This document shows positions 7,000 to 17,127 of a DNA stretch of 64,000 nucleotides, piece after piece; within the stretch, counting starts at the first letter, position 1, and every line of letters begins with the position of its first letter. The translations under genes and the position numbers were made by a program. Source of the DNA: Polynucleobacter sp. 30F-ANTBAC (GTDB lineage Bacteria > Pseudomonadota > Gammaproteobacteria > Burkholderiales > Burkholderiaceae); contig NZ_JACVON010000002.1 of the NCBI RefSeq assembly GCF_018882385.1, forward strand, positions 715,058-779,057. The letters run 5' to 3'. The notes under the pieces were generated by a model. The model was not told the DNA's origin. It was given only the letters and a program-made list of their open reading frames with translations, and ran no database searches.

Positions 7000-9855
7000 A
7001 TGATGCAGTCCTACAGAGGTAGCTCTTATCTCTTTGGCGGAAACGCCCCTTACGTAGAAGAACTCTACGAAGCCTATTTAGAAAATCCAAGTTCTGTTTC
7101 AGATTATTGGCGTGACTATTTTGATAATGTTCAGCTAGTACCAGCTGTTGATGGAAGCACGAAGCAGGATGTGCCCCATGCCCCAGTAGTCAATGCCTTT
7201 GCTGAGCGTGCGAAGCAAGGTCCGATCCGTGTCGTGAATGATTCAGCGGATTCTGAGTTAGGCCGTAAGCGTGTGGCTGTACAGCAATTAATTGCTGCTC
7301 ACCGAAACGTTGGTAACCGTTGGGCTGATTTAGACCCACTCAAGCGCACCGAGCGCCCAGATATTCCTGAGCTAGATCCTGCCTTCTATGGTTTGGGTGA
7401 TGCGGATATGGATATCATCTTTAATACAAGCAACACCTTCTTCGGTAAAGACAGTATGCCTTTGCGTGAGTTGTTGCAAAACTTGCGTCAAACCTATTCC
7501 GGTACGATTGGTGCTGAGTTCATGTACATCACGGATCAAAAGATCAAGCGTTGGTGGCAAGAAAAGTTAGAAGCTGCGAGATCTACTCCAGCATTCACTC
7601 CTGAGAAAAAGAAACAGGTACTTGAGCGCTTAACTGCTGCTGAAGGCTTGGAGCGGTATTTGCATACTAAGTATGTGGGTCAAAAACGCTTCTCTTTAGA
7701 AGGTGGTGAGAGTTTTATCGCTTCCATGGATGAAGTGGTACGTACTGCCGGAACTGCTGGTGTTCAAGAAATTGTGATTGGTATGGCTCACCGTGGCCGT
7801 CTCAATGTGCTTGTCAACACGCTAGGCAAAATGCCTAAAGACTTGTTTGCTGAGTTTGATCACACAGCGCCAGAGGATCTACCTGCTGGTGATGTGAAGT
7901 ATCACCAAGGTTTCTCAAGCGATGTCACAACCCCAGGCGGTCCGGTTCATTTGTCATTGGCATTTAACCCATCTCACTTAGAGATCGTTAACCCAGTTGT
8001 TGAAGGTTCTGTTCGCGCTCGTATGGATCGTCGTGGTGACGTTGCTGGTGATCAAGTGATGCCTATTTTGGTTCACGGTGATGCGGCGATTGCTGGTCAA
8101 GGTGTGGTTCAAGAAACTTTAGCCATGGCAGAGGTTCGTGGTTATTACACTGGCGGCACAATCCACATTGTGATCAATAACCAAATTGGTTTTACAACAT
8201 CCGATCCTCGTGACTTACGTTCAACGCTTTACTGTACAGATATCTTAAAAACAATTGAAGCTCCAGTTCTTCACGTAAATGGTGATGATCCTGAGGCAGT
8301 TGTTTTTGCAACTCAATTAGCGGTTGAATATCGCAACACCTTTAAGAAAGATGTGGCGATCGACATTATTTGTTTCCGTAAGTTAGGTCACAACGAACAA
8401 GATACGCCTGCTTTAACGCAACCATTGATGTACAAAAAGATTGCTCAACACCCCGGCACTCGCAAGTTATACGCTGATAAATTGGAAGCGCAAGGTGTAT
8501 TGACAGCAGGTGGTGGTGATGAGATGTCGAAGGCTTATCGCGCTGCGATGGATGAGGGTAAGCATACGGTTGATCCAGTGATCTCCAACTTCAAAGGTAA
8601 GTTTGCAGTTGATTGGTCACCATTCTTAAATAAGAAATGGACCGACTCTGCTGATACAGCGATTCCACTAGCTGAGTGGAAGCGTTTGGCTGAGCGCATT
8701 ACCAAAGTTCCTGAAGGATTCAAGCCGCATAACTTGGTGGATAACGTTTTAAATAACCGTGCTGCGATGGGTCGTGGTGAGGTCAACGTTGACTGGGGTA
8801 TGGGCGAGCACATGGCATTTGCTTCATTGGTGGCGAGCGGTTACCCGATTCGTTTATCTGGTGAAGATTCAGGCCGCGGTACTTTTACGCACCGTCATGC
8901 TGTGATTCATGATCAAAACCGTGAGAAGTGGGATATTGGCACTTACATTCCTTTGGAGAATGTTGCTGAGAATCAAGCACCGTTTACTGTGATCGACTCC
9001 ATTCTTTCAGAAGAAGCTGTTCTTGGTTTTGAATACGGTTATGCCGCAGCTGAACCAAATACCTTAACTATTTGGGAAGCTCAGTTCGGTGACTTCGTGA
9101 ACGGTGCGCAAGTGGTCATTGACCAATTTATCGCATCCGGTGAAGTGAAGTGGGGTCGTGCGAACGGTCTTGTGTTGATGTTGCCTCACGGCTATGAAGG
9201 TCAAGGCCCTGAGCACTCATCAGCCCGTCCGGAGCGTTTTATGCAGCTATGTGCTGATATGAACATGCAAGTGGTTCAACCAACGACTGCATCTCAAATT
9301 TTCCACTTGTTACGCCGTCAAATGATTCGTCAGTTCCGTAAGCCGCTGATCATCATGACGCCGAAGTCATTATTGAGAAATAAAGATGCCACATCACCTG
9401 TTTCTGAATTTACTAAAGGTGAATTTAAAACAGTGATTGGTGAGTTGGATAGCAAAATTGAGGCGAAGAAAGTTACTCGTGTGGTGGCATGTTCAGGCAA
9501 GGTTTATTACGACCTTGTTAAAGCTCGTGAAACGAAGAAGCAAGATGATGTTGCTTTGATTCGTGTTGAGCAGTTGTATCCGTTCCCACACAAGGCATTT
9601 GCTGCTGAAATGAAAAAGTATCCAAATGCTACGGAGATTGTTTGGTGTCAAGATGAGCCACAAAACCAAGGCTCATGGTTCTTCATTCAACACAATATCC
9701 ACGAGAACATGACTGAAGGTCAAAAGTTGGGTTACTCCGGTCGTCCAGCTTCAGCATCGCCAGCTTGTGGTTATGCGCACCTACACCAAGATCAACAAAA
9801 ATCATTGGTTGATGGAGCGTTTGCCAAACTCAAAGGTTTTGTGCTGACGAAATAA
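7000..9855 (+). CDS. sucA: 2-oxoglutarate dehydrogenase E1 component
   Basis: A 951-residue thiamine-diphosphate decarboxylase. It oxidatively decarboxylates 2-oxoglutarate and passes succinyl to the E2 lipoyl arm in the TCA cycle. ATG 7000 is preferred over GTG 6991 because the family starts MMQ...SYLFGGNAPYVEELYE and AAAGGTG lies upstream at the right distance. Visible blocks include GMAHRGRLNVLVN, FNPSHLEIVNPVVEG, HGDAAIAGQGVVQE, the TPP-binding INNQIGFTT and the C-terminal EPQNQGSW. Length is normal. It heads the sucA-sucB-lpdA cluster and is preceded by a structured leader. Confidence 0.98.
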   Translation: MMQSYRGSSYLFGGNAPYVEELYEAYLENPSSVSDYWRDYFDNVQLVPAVDGSTKQDVPHAPVVNAFAERAKQGPIRVVNDSADSELGRKRVAVQQLIAAHRNVGNRWADLDPLKRTERPDIPELDPAFYGLGDADMDIIFNTSNTFFGKDSMPLRELLQNLRQTYSGTIGAEFMYITDQKIKRWWQEKLEAARSTPAFTPEKKKQVLERLTAAEGLERYLHTKYVGQKRFSLEGGESFIASMDEVVRTAGTAGVQEIVIGMAHRGRLNVLVNTLGKMPKDLFAEFDHTAPEDLPAGDVKYHQGFSSDVTTPGGPVHLSLAFNPSHLEIVNPVVEGSVRARMDRRGDVAGDQVMPILVHGDAAIAGQGVVQETLAMAEVRGYYTGGTIHIVINNQIGFTTSDPRDLRSTLYCTDILKTIEAPVLHVNGDDPEAVVFATQLAVEYRNTFKKDVAIDIICFRKLGHNEQDTPALTQPLMYKKIAQHPGTRKLYADKLEAQGVLTAGGGDEMSKAYRAAMDEGKHTVDPVISNFKGKFAVDWSPFLNKKWTDSADTAIPLAEWKRLAERITKVPEGFKPHNLVDNVLNNRAAMGRGEVNVDWGMGEHMAFASLVASGYPIRLSGEDSGRGTFTHRHAVIHDQNREKWDIGTYIPLENVAENQAPFTVIDSILSEEAVLGFEYGYAAAEPNTLTIWEAQFGDFVNGAQVVIDQFIASGEVKWGRANGLVLMLPHGYEGQGPEHSSARPERFMQLCADMNMQVVQPTTASQIFHLLRRQMIRQFRKPLIIMTPKSLLRNKDATSPVSEFTKGEFKTVIGELDSKIEAKKVTRVVACSGKVYYDLVKARETKKQDDVALIRVEQLYPFPHKAFAAEMKKYPNATEIVWCQDEPQNQGSWFFIQHNIHENMTEGQKLGYSGRPASASPACGYAHLHQDQQKSLVDGAFAKLKGFVLTK

Positions 9856-9924
9856 CAGTCCAAGATTAAATTAATAACGAAAAAATAAATTTACTCACAT
9901 TTAAGAGAAATAAGGGAAAAGAAC

Positions 9925-11136
9925 ATGGCTATCGTAGACGTTAAAGTTCCACAACTATCAGAATCAGTTGCTGAAGCAACCATGCTAACTTGGAAGAAAA
10001 AAGCAGGCGAAGCAGTTGCTCAAGATGAAATCTTGATTGAGATCGAAACAGACAAAGTGGTGCTAGAAGTACCTGCACCTTCAGCAGGTGTATTGGCAGA
10101 AATCGTTGTTGGCGATGGTGGTACGGTTGTTTCTGATCAGGTGATTGCCAAAATTGATAGCGCAGCTAAAGCAGCAGCGGCACCAGCGCCAGCAGCTAAA
10201 GCAGAGGCGGCTGCACCTGCACCTACACCAGCTCCAGTAGCGACTCCAGCAGCTGGTGGCAAGGCTATGCCTTCAGCAGCAAAGTTAATGGCTGAGAACA
10301 ATTTATCAGCCGCTCAAGTTGGTGGTTCAGGTAAAGATGGTCGCGTGACAAAGGGTGATGTATTGGCAACCTTGTCAGGTACTGCGCCTGTTACTAAATC
10401 AGCGCCTGTAGCAGCACCTCAAGTTAATTTGGGCGGTCGTCCGGAAGAGCGCGTGCCAATGAGTCGTTTGCGTGCGCGTATTGCTGAGCGTTTATTGCAG
10501 TCTCAACAAACGAATGCCATTTTGACAACGTTCAATGAAGTGAACATGGCGCCAGTGATGGCTATGCGTAATAAATACAAAGATCAGTTTGAAAAAGAGC
10601 ACGGCACAAAGCTTGGTTTCATGTCTTTCTTCGTTAAGGCAGCAGTGCATGCTTTGAAGAAATATCCAATCCTCAATGCTTCAGTCGATGGCAATGACAT
10701 CGTTTATCACGGTTACTTTGATATTGGTATCGCTGTGGGTTCACCACGTGGTTTGGTTGTGCCTATTCTTCGTGATGCCGATCAAATGAGCTTGGCAGAT
10801 ATTGAGAAGAAGATTGCTGAGTTTGGTGCTAAGGCACGTGATGGTAAGTTGACCTTGGATGATCTGTCTGGTGGCACATTCTCCATCTCTAACGGCGGCA
10901 TTTTCGGTTCTATGTTGTCAACACCGATCATTAACCCGCCGCAGTCAGCTATCTTGGGCATCCATGCAACGAAAGATCGTGCAGTAGTTGAAAACGGTCA
11001 AGTGGTTGTGCGTCCAATTAACTATTTGGCAATGTCTTACGATCACCGCATCATTGATGGTCGCGAAGCAGTGTTAGGTTTAGTGGCAATGAAAGAAGCG
11101 TTGGAAGATCCAGCACGTCTTTTATTAGATATCTAA
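9925..11136 (+). CDS. sucB: 2-oxoglutarate dehydrogenase E2, dihydrolipoyl succinyltransferase
   Basis: A 403-residue protein and core of the 2-oxoglutarate dehydrogenase complex. The N-terminal lipoyl domain carries the lipoylated lysine K44 in [11 protein letters not shown]. An Ala/Pro-rich flexible linker (about 80-115) follows, then an E1/E3-binding domain ([24 protein letters not shown]). The catalytic acyltransferase domain ends with the active-site block [13 protein letters not shown]. It lies 69 bp after sucA, with a GGGAAAAG ribosome-binding site. Confidence 0.98.
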   Translation: MAIVDVKVPQLSESVAEATMLTWKKKAGEAVAQDEILIEIETDKVVLEVPAPSAGVLAEIVVGDGGTVVSDQVIAKIDSAAKAAAAPAPAAKAEAAAPAPTPAPVATPAAGGKAMPSAAKLMAENNLSAAQVGGSGKDGRVTKGDVLATLSGTAPVTKSAPVAAPQVNLGGRPEERVPMSRLRARIAERLLQSQQTNAILTTFNEVNMAPVMAMRNKYKDQFEKEHGTKLGFMSFFVKAAVHALKKYPILNASVDGNDIVYHGYFDIGIAVGSPRGLVVPILRDADQMSLADIEKKIAEFGAKARDGKLTLDDLSGGTFSISNGGIFGSMLSTPIINPPQSAILGIHATKDRAVVENGQVVVRPINYLAMSYDHRIIDGREAVLGLVAMKEALEDPARLLLDI

Positions 11137-11162
11137 CCTGAGACACGGCTAAAGGAAAAAAT

Positions 11163-12599
11163 ATGAGTCAAAATTTTGACGTAGTAGTTATTGGTGGTGG
11201 TCCTGGTGGCTATATCGCTGCGATTCGTGCTGCTCAGTTAGGTTTTAAAGTGGCTTGTGCTGAGAGCGCTGCTTACGATGATCCTAAAGGTGAGCCACGT
11301 TTAGGGGGCACTTGTTTGAACGTGGGTTGTATTCCATCTAAAGCGCTATTGGCAACATCTGAAGAGTTTGAAAATATTGCACATCACGTATCTGATCACG
11401 GCATTACTGTGAAAGACGCGACGATTGATGTGAAGAAGATGATTGCTCGTAAAGATGACATCGTGACAAAGATGACTGGCGGTATTGGTTTCTTGTTCCG
11501 TAAAAACAAAGTCACTTTATTAAAAGGTCATGCCTCATTTGTTGGTAAAGGTGCTGATGGCTATCAATTAAAGATTGATGGAAAAGATGCCGGCACTGTG
11601 ACAGCTAAGAATGTCATTATTGCTACCGGTTCTAAAGCACGTCATTTACCAAGCATGCCCGTTGATAACGAATTAATTTGCGACAACGAAGGTGCCTTGA
11701 AGTTTGGTGCGACACCCAAGAAGCTTGGTGTGATTGGTGCTGGCGTTATCGGCTTAGAGTTAGGCTCTGTTTGGCGTCGTCTAGGTGCGGAAGTAACGAT
11801 CCTAGAAGCATTGCCCACTTTCCTTGGTGCATGTGATGAAGGTACGGCTAAAGAAGCTCACAAATTGTTTACGAAGCAAGGTCTCAAGATCAATCTTGGT
11901 GTAAAAATTGGTGATGTTAAAACAACCAAAAAGGGTGTATCCGTTGCTTACACCGACAGCACGGGTGCTGCTCAGACGCTTGATTGCGATCGCTTGATCG
12001 TGTCGGTTGGTCGTGTACCTAATACAGATCGTTTAAACCTTGAAGCGATTGGTCTTAAGACCGATGAGCGCGGCTTTATTCCTATTGATGATCACACTTG
12101 TGCAACATCTGCTCCTGGCGTTTATGCGGTCGGTGATGTGGTACGTGGTCCGATGTTGGCTCACAAAGCAGAAGATGAGGGTGTCTTGGTTGCTGAAGTG
12201 ATTGCTGGTCAAAAGCCTCACATCGATTACAACTGCATTCCTTGGGTTATCTACACCTCTCCAGAGATTGCATGGGTTGGTAAAACAGAGCAACAGCTTA
12301 AGGCTGAGGGTCGTGCTTACAAGCCAGGTCAGTTCCCATTTGCGGCTAATGGTCGTGCATTAGGCATGGGGCAGTCAGATGGTTTTGTGAAGGTCTTGGC
12401 AGATGCTCAGACAGATGAGATTCTTGGTGTGCACATTGTTGGTTCAGCGGCGTCTGATTTGATTGCTGAAGCAGCAGTTGCGATGGAATTCAAAGCTGCG
12501 GCTGAAGATATCGGTCGCGTTTGTCATCCACATCCTAGCTTATCGGAAGTTATGAGAGAAGCTGCTTTAGCTACGGATAAACGTGCATTGAACATGTAA
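11163..12599 (+). CDS. lpdA: Dihydrolipoyl dehydrogenase (E3)
   Basis: A 478-residue FAD flavoprotein that reoxidises dihydrolipoamide with NAD+. The FAD-binding [10 protein letters not shown] is N-terminal. The redox-active disulfide is in [16 protein letters not shown], the NAD-binding [11 protein letters not shown] follows, and the C-terminal His-Glu dyad is in HPHPSLSE. It lies 26 bp after sucB with AAAGGAAAAA upstream of ATG, which completes the 2-oxoglutarate dehydrogenase operon. This E3 may also serve pyruvate dehydrogenase if no other E3 is present. Confidence 0.97.
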   Translation: MSQNFDVVVIGGGPGGYIAAIRAAQLGFKVACAESAAYDDPKGEPRLGGTCLNVGCIPSKALLATSEEFENIAHHVSDHGITVKDATIDVKKMIARKDDIVTKMTGGIGFLFRKNKVTLLKGHASFVGKGADGYQLKIDGKDAGTVTAKNVIIATGSKARHLPSMPVDNELICDNEGALKFGATPKKLGVIGAGVIGLELGSVWRRLGAEVTILEALPTFLGACDEGTAKEAHKLFTKQGLKINLGVKIGDVKTTKKGVSVAYTDSTGAAQTLDCDRLIVSVGRVPNTDRLNLEAIGLKTDERGFIPIDDHTCATSAPGVYAVGDVVRGPMLAHKAEDEGVLVAEVIAGQKPHIDYNCIPWVIYTSPEIAWVGKTEQQLKAEGRAYKPGQFPFAANGRALGMGQSDGFVKVLADAQTDEILGVHIVGSAASDLIAEAAVAMEFKAAAEDIGRVCHPHPSLSEVMREAALATDKRALNM

Positions 12600-12622
12600 G
12601 TTTGTTTTTTTCAGTAATAAAA

Positions 12623-12661
12623 TTGGGGATCGATAAACACCAGATGTTTTGAGGTCCCCAA
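12623..12661 (+). terminator. Stem-loop between lpdA and zapE
   Basis: TTGGGGA (12623-12629) pairs with TCCCCAA (12655-12661). A second small hairpin, AAACA/TGTTT, sits inside the 25-base loop. There is no T-rich tail, so it may be an mRNA-stabilising or partial-termination structure rather than a classic terminator. Confidence 0.35.
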
Positions 12662-12682
12662 ATTCTTTATATAGATGGTCCC

Positions 12683-13783
12683 ATGAAAGTTACAGAGTTT
12701 TACAAGCAAGAGTTGGTGAAGCGCGGCTACGGCAGTGATGCTGCTCAAAACGCTGCTATCGACCGTCTGCAACTTTGCCAAGATCAGTGGCTATCTTATA
12801 AAGAAGTGCGCAGTGGCAAATTAGCCAAGATGATGCGCTTCCCTGAGCTGCCACGTGGCGTGTATATGTGGGGTGGCGTAGGGCGTGGCAAATCATTTTT
12901 AATGGATTGCTTTTACGAAGCTTCTCCTGTTGAAAAAAAGACCCGATTGCATTTTCATGAGTTCATGCGTGAAGTGCATCGTGAGCTCCAAGACTTACGA
13001 GGCAAGGCAGATCCTTTAGATATTCTGGGTAAAAATATTGCCAAGAAATATCGCCTCATTTGTTTTGATGAGTTTCATGTGAGCGATGTGGCGGATGCCA
13101 TGATTTTGTACAAATTATTGGATGCGCTATTTAAAAACCGCGTGCAGTTTGTGATGACTTCTAACTACCGTCCTGATCTTTTGTATCCAGATGGGTTGCA
13201 TCGTGATCGCATCTTACCGGCGATTGCGCTCTTGCAAGAGAAGCTAGATGTGATGAATGTTGATGCAGGTATCGACTATCGTCAGAAAGCGATGGAGCAG
13301 GTTCAGGCGTATTACACACCGTTAGGTCCAGAGACGGATGCCATCATGGGCAATGTCTTTAACACGGTAGCTGAAGCACATGATGCGGAAGATCCAACGC
13401 TACATATTGAAGCTCGCGAGATTAAAGCGATCCGACGTGCGGGTGGAGTTGCTTGGTTTGATTTTAAAACCATGTGCGGTGGCCCAAGGTCTCAGAATGA
13501 TTATTTAGAGATTTCTCAGTTATTCCATACTGTGTTGTTATCAGATGTGCCATATATGCCACCTAAGTTTGCAAGTGAAGCGAGACGCTTTACTTGGTTG
13601 ATTGATGTTTTTTATGATCACAAAGTCAAATTGATCATTTCAGCAGAAGTAGAGCCTGAAATGCTTTATACCGAAGGTCCGATGGCTAACGAATTCCATC
13701 GCACGGTTTCTCGTATTGTTGAGATGCAATCCAAAGAGTATTTGGATGCGCCTCGTCGAATCGTTGATACCCGCTTAACCTAA
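12683..13783 (+). CDS. zapE: Cell division protein ZapE (AFG1-like ATPase)
   Basis: A 366-residue P-loop ATPase. Walker A is GGVGRGKSFLMD, Walker B is LICFDEFHVSD, and sensor-like VMTSNYRP follows. ZapE in E. coli associates with the Z ring and modulates FtsZ bundling under stress. The position right after the 2-oxoglutarate dehydrogenase genes is common in Burkholderiales. Length is normal. It has its own start about 80 bp after lpdA, past a stem-loop. Confidence 0.95.
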   Translation: MKVTEFYKQELVKRGYGSDAAQNAAIDRLQLCQDQWLSYKEVRSGKLAKMMRFPELPRGVYMWGGVGRGKSFLMDCFYEASPVEKKTRLHFHEFMREVHRELQDLRGKADPLDILGKNIAKKYRLICFDEFHVSDVADAMILYKLLDALFKNRVQFVMTSNYRPDLLYPDGLHRDRILPAIALLQEKLDVMNVDAGIDYRQKAMEQVQAYYTPLGPETDAIMGNVFNTVAEAHDAEDPTLHIEAREIKAIRRAGGVAWFDFKTMCGGPRSQNDYLEISQLFHTVLLSDVPYMPPKFASEARRFTWLIDVFYDHKVKLIISAEVEPEMLYTEGPMANEFHRTVSRIVEMQSKEYLDAPRRIVDTRLT

Positions 13784-13877
13784 AAATAATCAGAACTCTC
13801 TGACAAAATTTTCAGCGTACGGCTGACATACAAGTATTTCCTGAATCATTAATCTATCTCTTTACGGGGGAAATGAG

Positions 13878-14063
13878 ATGGTGATTGATTGGGTAAATTT
13901 TTTACTTGTTTTTAGAGCTATGAGCTCTGTCATGTTGGCTGAAATATTTTTATCTTATTTTTTTAAAGGTTTTCGTGATTGGTACGCTATAACACTTATA
14001 CTTTCTATAAGTATATTTTTAATTTTATTAACGAGTTTTTCACTTAAACCAAAGGGCAAATAA
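13878..14063 (+). CDS. Small hydrophobic membrane protein (61 aa)
   Basis: Not recognised as a known family. The ribosome-binding site GGGGG lies 7 bp before ATG. Two hydrophobic stretches (about 8-30 and 37-54) suggest two transmembrane helices joined by a short loop FKGFRDWYA, and the tail is basic (KPKGK). The stop overlaps the start of the next small gene (TAATG), so translation is probably coupled. The function is unknown. Confidence 0.6.
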   Translation: MVIDWVNFLLVFRAMSSVMLAEIFLSYFFKGFRDWYAITLILSISIFLILLTSFSLKPKGK

Positions 14064-14188
14064 TGGATCCTCTTACTGAAGAGCAAATTAGGTTAACGAT
14101 TGTTGGAGTGTTCATTGTGGTTTTTGTATTTTTAGCAAGATGTCTTGAATACTATCAACTTAAAAATAAGCAAAAACAAGAGAAATAG
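14063..14188 (+). CDS. 41-residue single-pass membrane protein, paralogue of the next gene
   Basis: The product starts MDPLTEEQIRLTIVGVFIVV, has one transmembrane helix (about 10-27) and ends in a highly charged tail after LEYYQLKNK. Its start ATG shares an A with the stop of the previous gene. The stretch I-x-L-x2-VG-x-F-x-V-x-F-x3-A-[RK]-x-[LM]-EY aligns without gaps with residues 14-37 of the 69-residue protein at 14238, which supports both being real. Function unknown. Confidence 0.6.
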   Translation: MDPLTEEQIRLTIVGVFIVVFVFLARCLEYYQLKNKQKQEK

Positions 14189-14237
14189 AATTTATAACTG
14201 GTTGTTTTAAGGTGAGTTATTTTTAAAAGGGAAAAAT

Positions 14238-14447
14238 ATGGAACAGGTGTCTGGCGATTTTTTTTCAAAAGCTAATATTCAGCTGATGTGTGTTGGAGGA
14301 TTCTATGTGGCCTTTTTTGGCTTTGCCAAATACATGGAGTACAGAGAAGTGCAAAAGGCAGCCAAGGATCGGCATTTAAAAAAATCTCAAAACAATGATG
14401 ACGCTGAAAAGGATAACTTGGTTGAAGTACCTCCATTTAATATTTGA
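14238..14447 (+). CDS. 69-residue single-pass membrane protein, paralogue of the previous gene
   Basis: A good ribosome-binding site (AAGGGAAA) precedes ATG. Residues about 14-31 form a transmembrane helix (NIQLMCVGGFYVAFFGFAK), followed by MEYREVQKAAKDR and an acidic/basic soluble tail ending VPPFNI. The helix and its flanks match the 41-residue protein directly upstream. It is not a known family to me. It could be a subunit of, or regulator for, a larger membrane complex, but nothing nearby identifies a partner. Confidence 0.6.
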   Translation: MEQVSGDFFSKANIQLMCVGGFYVAFFGFAKYMEYREVQKAAKDRHLKKSQNNDDAEKDNLVEVPPFNI

Positions 14448-14521
14448 GCGACTGGCTTTTATGGTTAATTGCAGCAATAAATCCTCAAGCACTGAGGGTC
14501 ATTGCCAAGTAAAATAGGGTC

Positions 14522-15361
14522 ATGCATACAATCAATGCCGACTTGCATTGCCACTCCGTTGTTTCTGATGGAACTTTGACCCCTGAGGTTCTCGCTCAGC
14601 GCGCCCATTCAAATGGTGTTGAGATTTGGTCTTTAACTGATCATGATGAATTGGGTGGTCAGGAGCGAGCTCAGAAAGCTGCTCAAGACTTGGGTATGCG
14701 CTATATCAGTGGTGTCGAGATATCGGTCACTTGGTGTCAACAAACGGTTCATATTGTTGGATTGGGTATTGACCCTCAGAATCCTGAGCTCCTTGAGGGT
14801 TTGTATCAGACTCGTAACGGTCGAACCAATCGGGCAAAAGCCATGTCGGATCAGTTGGACCAAGCTGGCATCAAGGGTGCCTATGAGGGCGCTCTTCAGT
14901 TCGTGGGTAACCCCGAATTAATTTCCAGAACGCACTTTGCTCGTTTTCTAGTGGAATCAGGTGTTTGCAAAGATACCAACGAAGTTTTTGCCAACTACCT
15001 TGTTGATGGAAAACCGGGCTTTGTTGCTCATGAGTGGGCTTCTTTAGCCAATGCTGTGGGGTGGATTAAAAGTGCCGGAGGGGTTGCTGTAATTGCCCAT
15101 CCAGGCCGTTATCGCTATACATCCTTGCAGTTGACACAGCTTTATGAGCAGTTTAAAGACCTAGGTGGTGAGGGTATTGAAGTGGTCACCGGGAGCCATA
15201 GTTCATCCGAGTATCAAACATTTGCTAAAGTAGCGTTACAGTATGGTTTTATGGCTTCTCGCGGGTCTGATTTTCATGATCCTATAGAGAGTCATGTGGA
15301 TCTGGGGCAGTTGCCAGATTTACCTACACAATTACGACCTGTTTGGTCGGTGTTTCAATAA
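14522..15361 (+). CDS. trpH: PHP-domain phosphoesterase, TrpH/RNase AM-like
   Basis: A 279-residue protein of the PHP family. Metal-binding motifs are DLHCHSVVSDG at the N-terminus, LTDHDE near residue 40, HPGRYRY in the middle and SDFHDP near the end. E. coli TrpH (YciV, RNase AM) is a 3',5'-nucleotide bisphosphatase and a 5'-3' exonuclease that trims RNA. The length and motif order match. It lies just upstream of trpS (7 bp gap), so the two are probably one operon. Confidence 0.88.
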   Translation: MHTINADLHCHSVVSDGTLTPEVLAQRAHSNGVEIWSLTDHDELGGQERAQKAAQDLGMRYISGVEISVTWCQQTVHIVGLGIDPQNPELLEGLYQTRNGRTNRAKAMSDQLDQAGIKGAYEGALQFVGNPELISRTHFARFLVESGVCKDTNEVFANYLVDGKPGFVAHEWASLANAVGWIKSAGGVAVIAHPGRYRYTSLQLTQLYEQFKDLGGEGIEVVTGSHSSSEYQTFAKVALQYGFMASRGSDFHDPIESHVDLGQLPDLPTQLRPVWSVFQ

Positions 15362-15368
15362 GAGATAT

Positions 15369-16571
15369 ATGTTTTCTGAACGCGTTTTATCAGGTATGCG
15401 CCCAACTGGCGCTCTGCACTTAGGTCACTACCATGGTGTACTTAAGAATTGGGTTAAGCTTCAAGCCGAGTACCCGTGTTACTTTTTTGTGGCTGACTGG
15501 CATGCGCTAACCACCCATTATGAGACACCTGGGGTTATTGAAGAATCTGTTTGGGATATGGTGATCGACTGGTTGGCGGCTGGTATTGATCCAACCCAAG
15601 CGACACTATTTATTCAAAGTAAAGTACCTGAGCATGCAGAACTATTTCTATTGCTCTCGATGGGAACGCCTTTAGGTTGGTTAGAGCGTGTACCAACCTA
15701 TAAAGATCAGATTGAAAAACTCAAAGAAAAAGATTTACAGACTTATGGTTTCTTGGGTTACCCCTTACTCCAAGCCGCAGATATCTTGATCTATCGTGCA
15801 CAGCACGTACCAGTCGGTGAAGATCAGATTCCTCACGTGGAAATGACGCGTGAAGTGGCTCGCCGCTTCAATCATTTATATGGTCGTGAGCCAGGCTTTG
15901 AAGAGAAAGCTCTAGAAGCTGCTAAGAAGCTGGGTAGCAAGCGTACAAAGCTATATCTAGAGCTTCGTACCGAGTATCAAGAAAAAGGTCATGACGAGGC
16001 CCTAGAGCAAGCTAGAGCGGTGTTAGCAGATGCTCAAAGTTTGTCGATGGGCGATCGTGAGCGTTTATTCGGTTACTTAGAGGGCTCAAGAAAAATTATT
16101 CTTGCTGAGCCACAAGCATTGTTAACTGCGCAAAGCAAAATGCCAGGCTTGGATGGTCAAAAAATGTCTAAATCTTATGGCAACACAATTGCCCTAAGAG
16201 AAGATGCTGCGTCCGTTGAAAAGAAGGTTCGCACAATGCCAACCGATCCAGCGCGAGTTCGTAAAACAGATCCCGGTAACCCGGCTCGTTGTCCTGTATG
16301 GCAATTGCATGAGGTTTATTCGAGTGAAGAGACTCGTGCTTGGGCAGAAAAAGGCTGTAAGAGTGCTGGCATTGGTTGTATTGAGTGTAAACAACCCGTG
16401 ATCGATGGCATTCTAAAAGAACAACAGCCGATGATGGAAAGAGCTCAAACCTATTTAGATGACCCTAGTTTATTGCGCGCGATCATTGCAGATGGTTGCG
16501 ACAAGGCTCGTAAGTCAGCACAAGAAACCATGCGTGACGTTCGTGAGGCGATGGGGCTTGATTACAGCTAA
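15369..16571 (+). CDS. trpS: Tryptophanyl-tRNA synthetase with putative Fe-S cluster site
   Basis: A 400-residue class I aminoacyl-tRNA synthetase. The start at 15369 gives the family opening FSERVLSGMRPTGALHLGHY with the HIGH-like HLGH. The second signature is GQKMSKSYGN. Four cysteines in the C-terminal half are spaced C-x21-C-x6-C-x2-C (from RCPVW to CIECKQP). This is close to the C-x22-C-x6-C-x2-C pattern that binds a 4Fe-4S cluster in the Thermotoga enzyme. It is about 60 residues longer than the E. coli enzyme. The gene overlaps the downstream methyltransferase. Confidence 0.96.
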   Translation: MFSERVLSGMRPTGALHLGHYHGVLKNWVKLQAEYPCYFFVADWHALTTHYETPGVIEESVWDMVIDWLAAGIDPTQATLFIQSKVPEHAELFLLLSMGTPLGWLERVPTYKDQIEKLKEKDLQTYGFLGYPLLQAADILIYRAQHVPVGEDQIPHVEMTREVARRFNHLYGREPGFEEKALEAAKKLGSKRTKLYLELRTEYQEKGHDEALEQARAVLADAQSLSMGDRERLFGYLEGSRKIILAEPQALLTAQSKMPGLDGQKMSKSYGNTIALREDAASVEKKVRTMPTDPARVRKTDPGNPARCPVWQLHEVYSSEETRAWAEKGCKSAGIGCIECKQPVIDGILKEQQPMMERAQTYLDDPSLLRAIIADGCDKARKSAQETMRDVREAMGLDYS

Positions 16572-17127
16572 ATCTCATCTTGATTTAGTGACTGTGCCGC
16601 CTTCTCCTTGGGTTGTTGCGCATGCTAATCAATTCAAATCTGGCGCACGCGTATTGGATTACGCATGCGGTAGTGGGCGACATGCTATGTGGTTGGCTGA
16701 GCAGGGCTTTGAGGTGGTTGCTATTGATCGTGATCAAGAGGCACTCCAGCACCTCCAGATAAAAGCTCAAAACTTACCTCAAGGGTCAATCCAGACCGTT
16801 TGTTTGGATCTTGAGGGTGAGCAGTGGGATTTATCCTCTTTAGGCTTATTTGATGCCGTCGTCGTCACCAATTATTTGTATCGACCACACCTCCATAAAT
16901 TAAATAAACTATTGAATAATAATGGTTTTTTGGTTTACGAGACCTTTGCTGTTGGCAACGAAGTATTCGGTAAGCCCAGCAATCCTAACTTTTTATTAAA
17001 ACCCAATGAGCTCTTGAGCTTCTCTGAAAACATGCAAATATTGGCTTACGAGGACCTCATTGTTCAAATTCCTAAACCAGCCTGTGTTCAAAGACTCTGT
17101 GCTGTTCCGCTACAATCAAAAACATGA
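16558..17127 (+). CDS. TehB-like class I SAM-dependent methyltransferase
   Basis: About 189 residues if translation starts at TTG 16558; the start is uncertain because no ATG lies before the conserved domain without running deep into trpS. GTG at about 16588 is another option. Motif I is [16 protein letters not shown], then VVAIDRD (motif II) and [15 protein letters not shown]. This is the small rhodanese-neighbour/TehB-like methyltransferase fold; the substrate is unknown. It overlaps trpS at its 5' end and dapA at its 3' end (ATGA), which implies coupled translation. Confidence 0.78.
   Translation: MITAKSHLDLVTVPPSPWVVAHANQFKSGARVLDYACGSGRHAMWLAEQGFEVVAIDRDQEALQHLQIKAQNLPQGSIQTVCLDLEGEQWDLSSLGLFDAVVVTNYLYRPHLHKLNKLLNNNGFLVYETFAVGNEVFGKPSNPNFLLKPNELLSFSENMQILAYEDLIVQIPKPACVQRLCAVPLQSKT

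Noticed and set aside
16459..16557. Longer N-terminus for the methyltransferase inside trpS
   Set aside because: The extra residues are an out-of-frame reading of the trpS C-terminus and carry no methyltransferase features.
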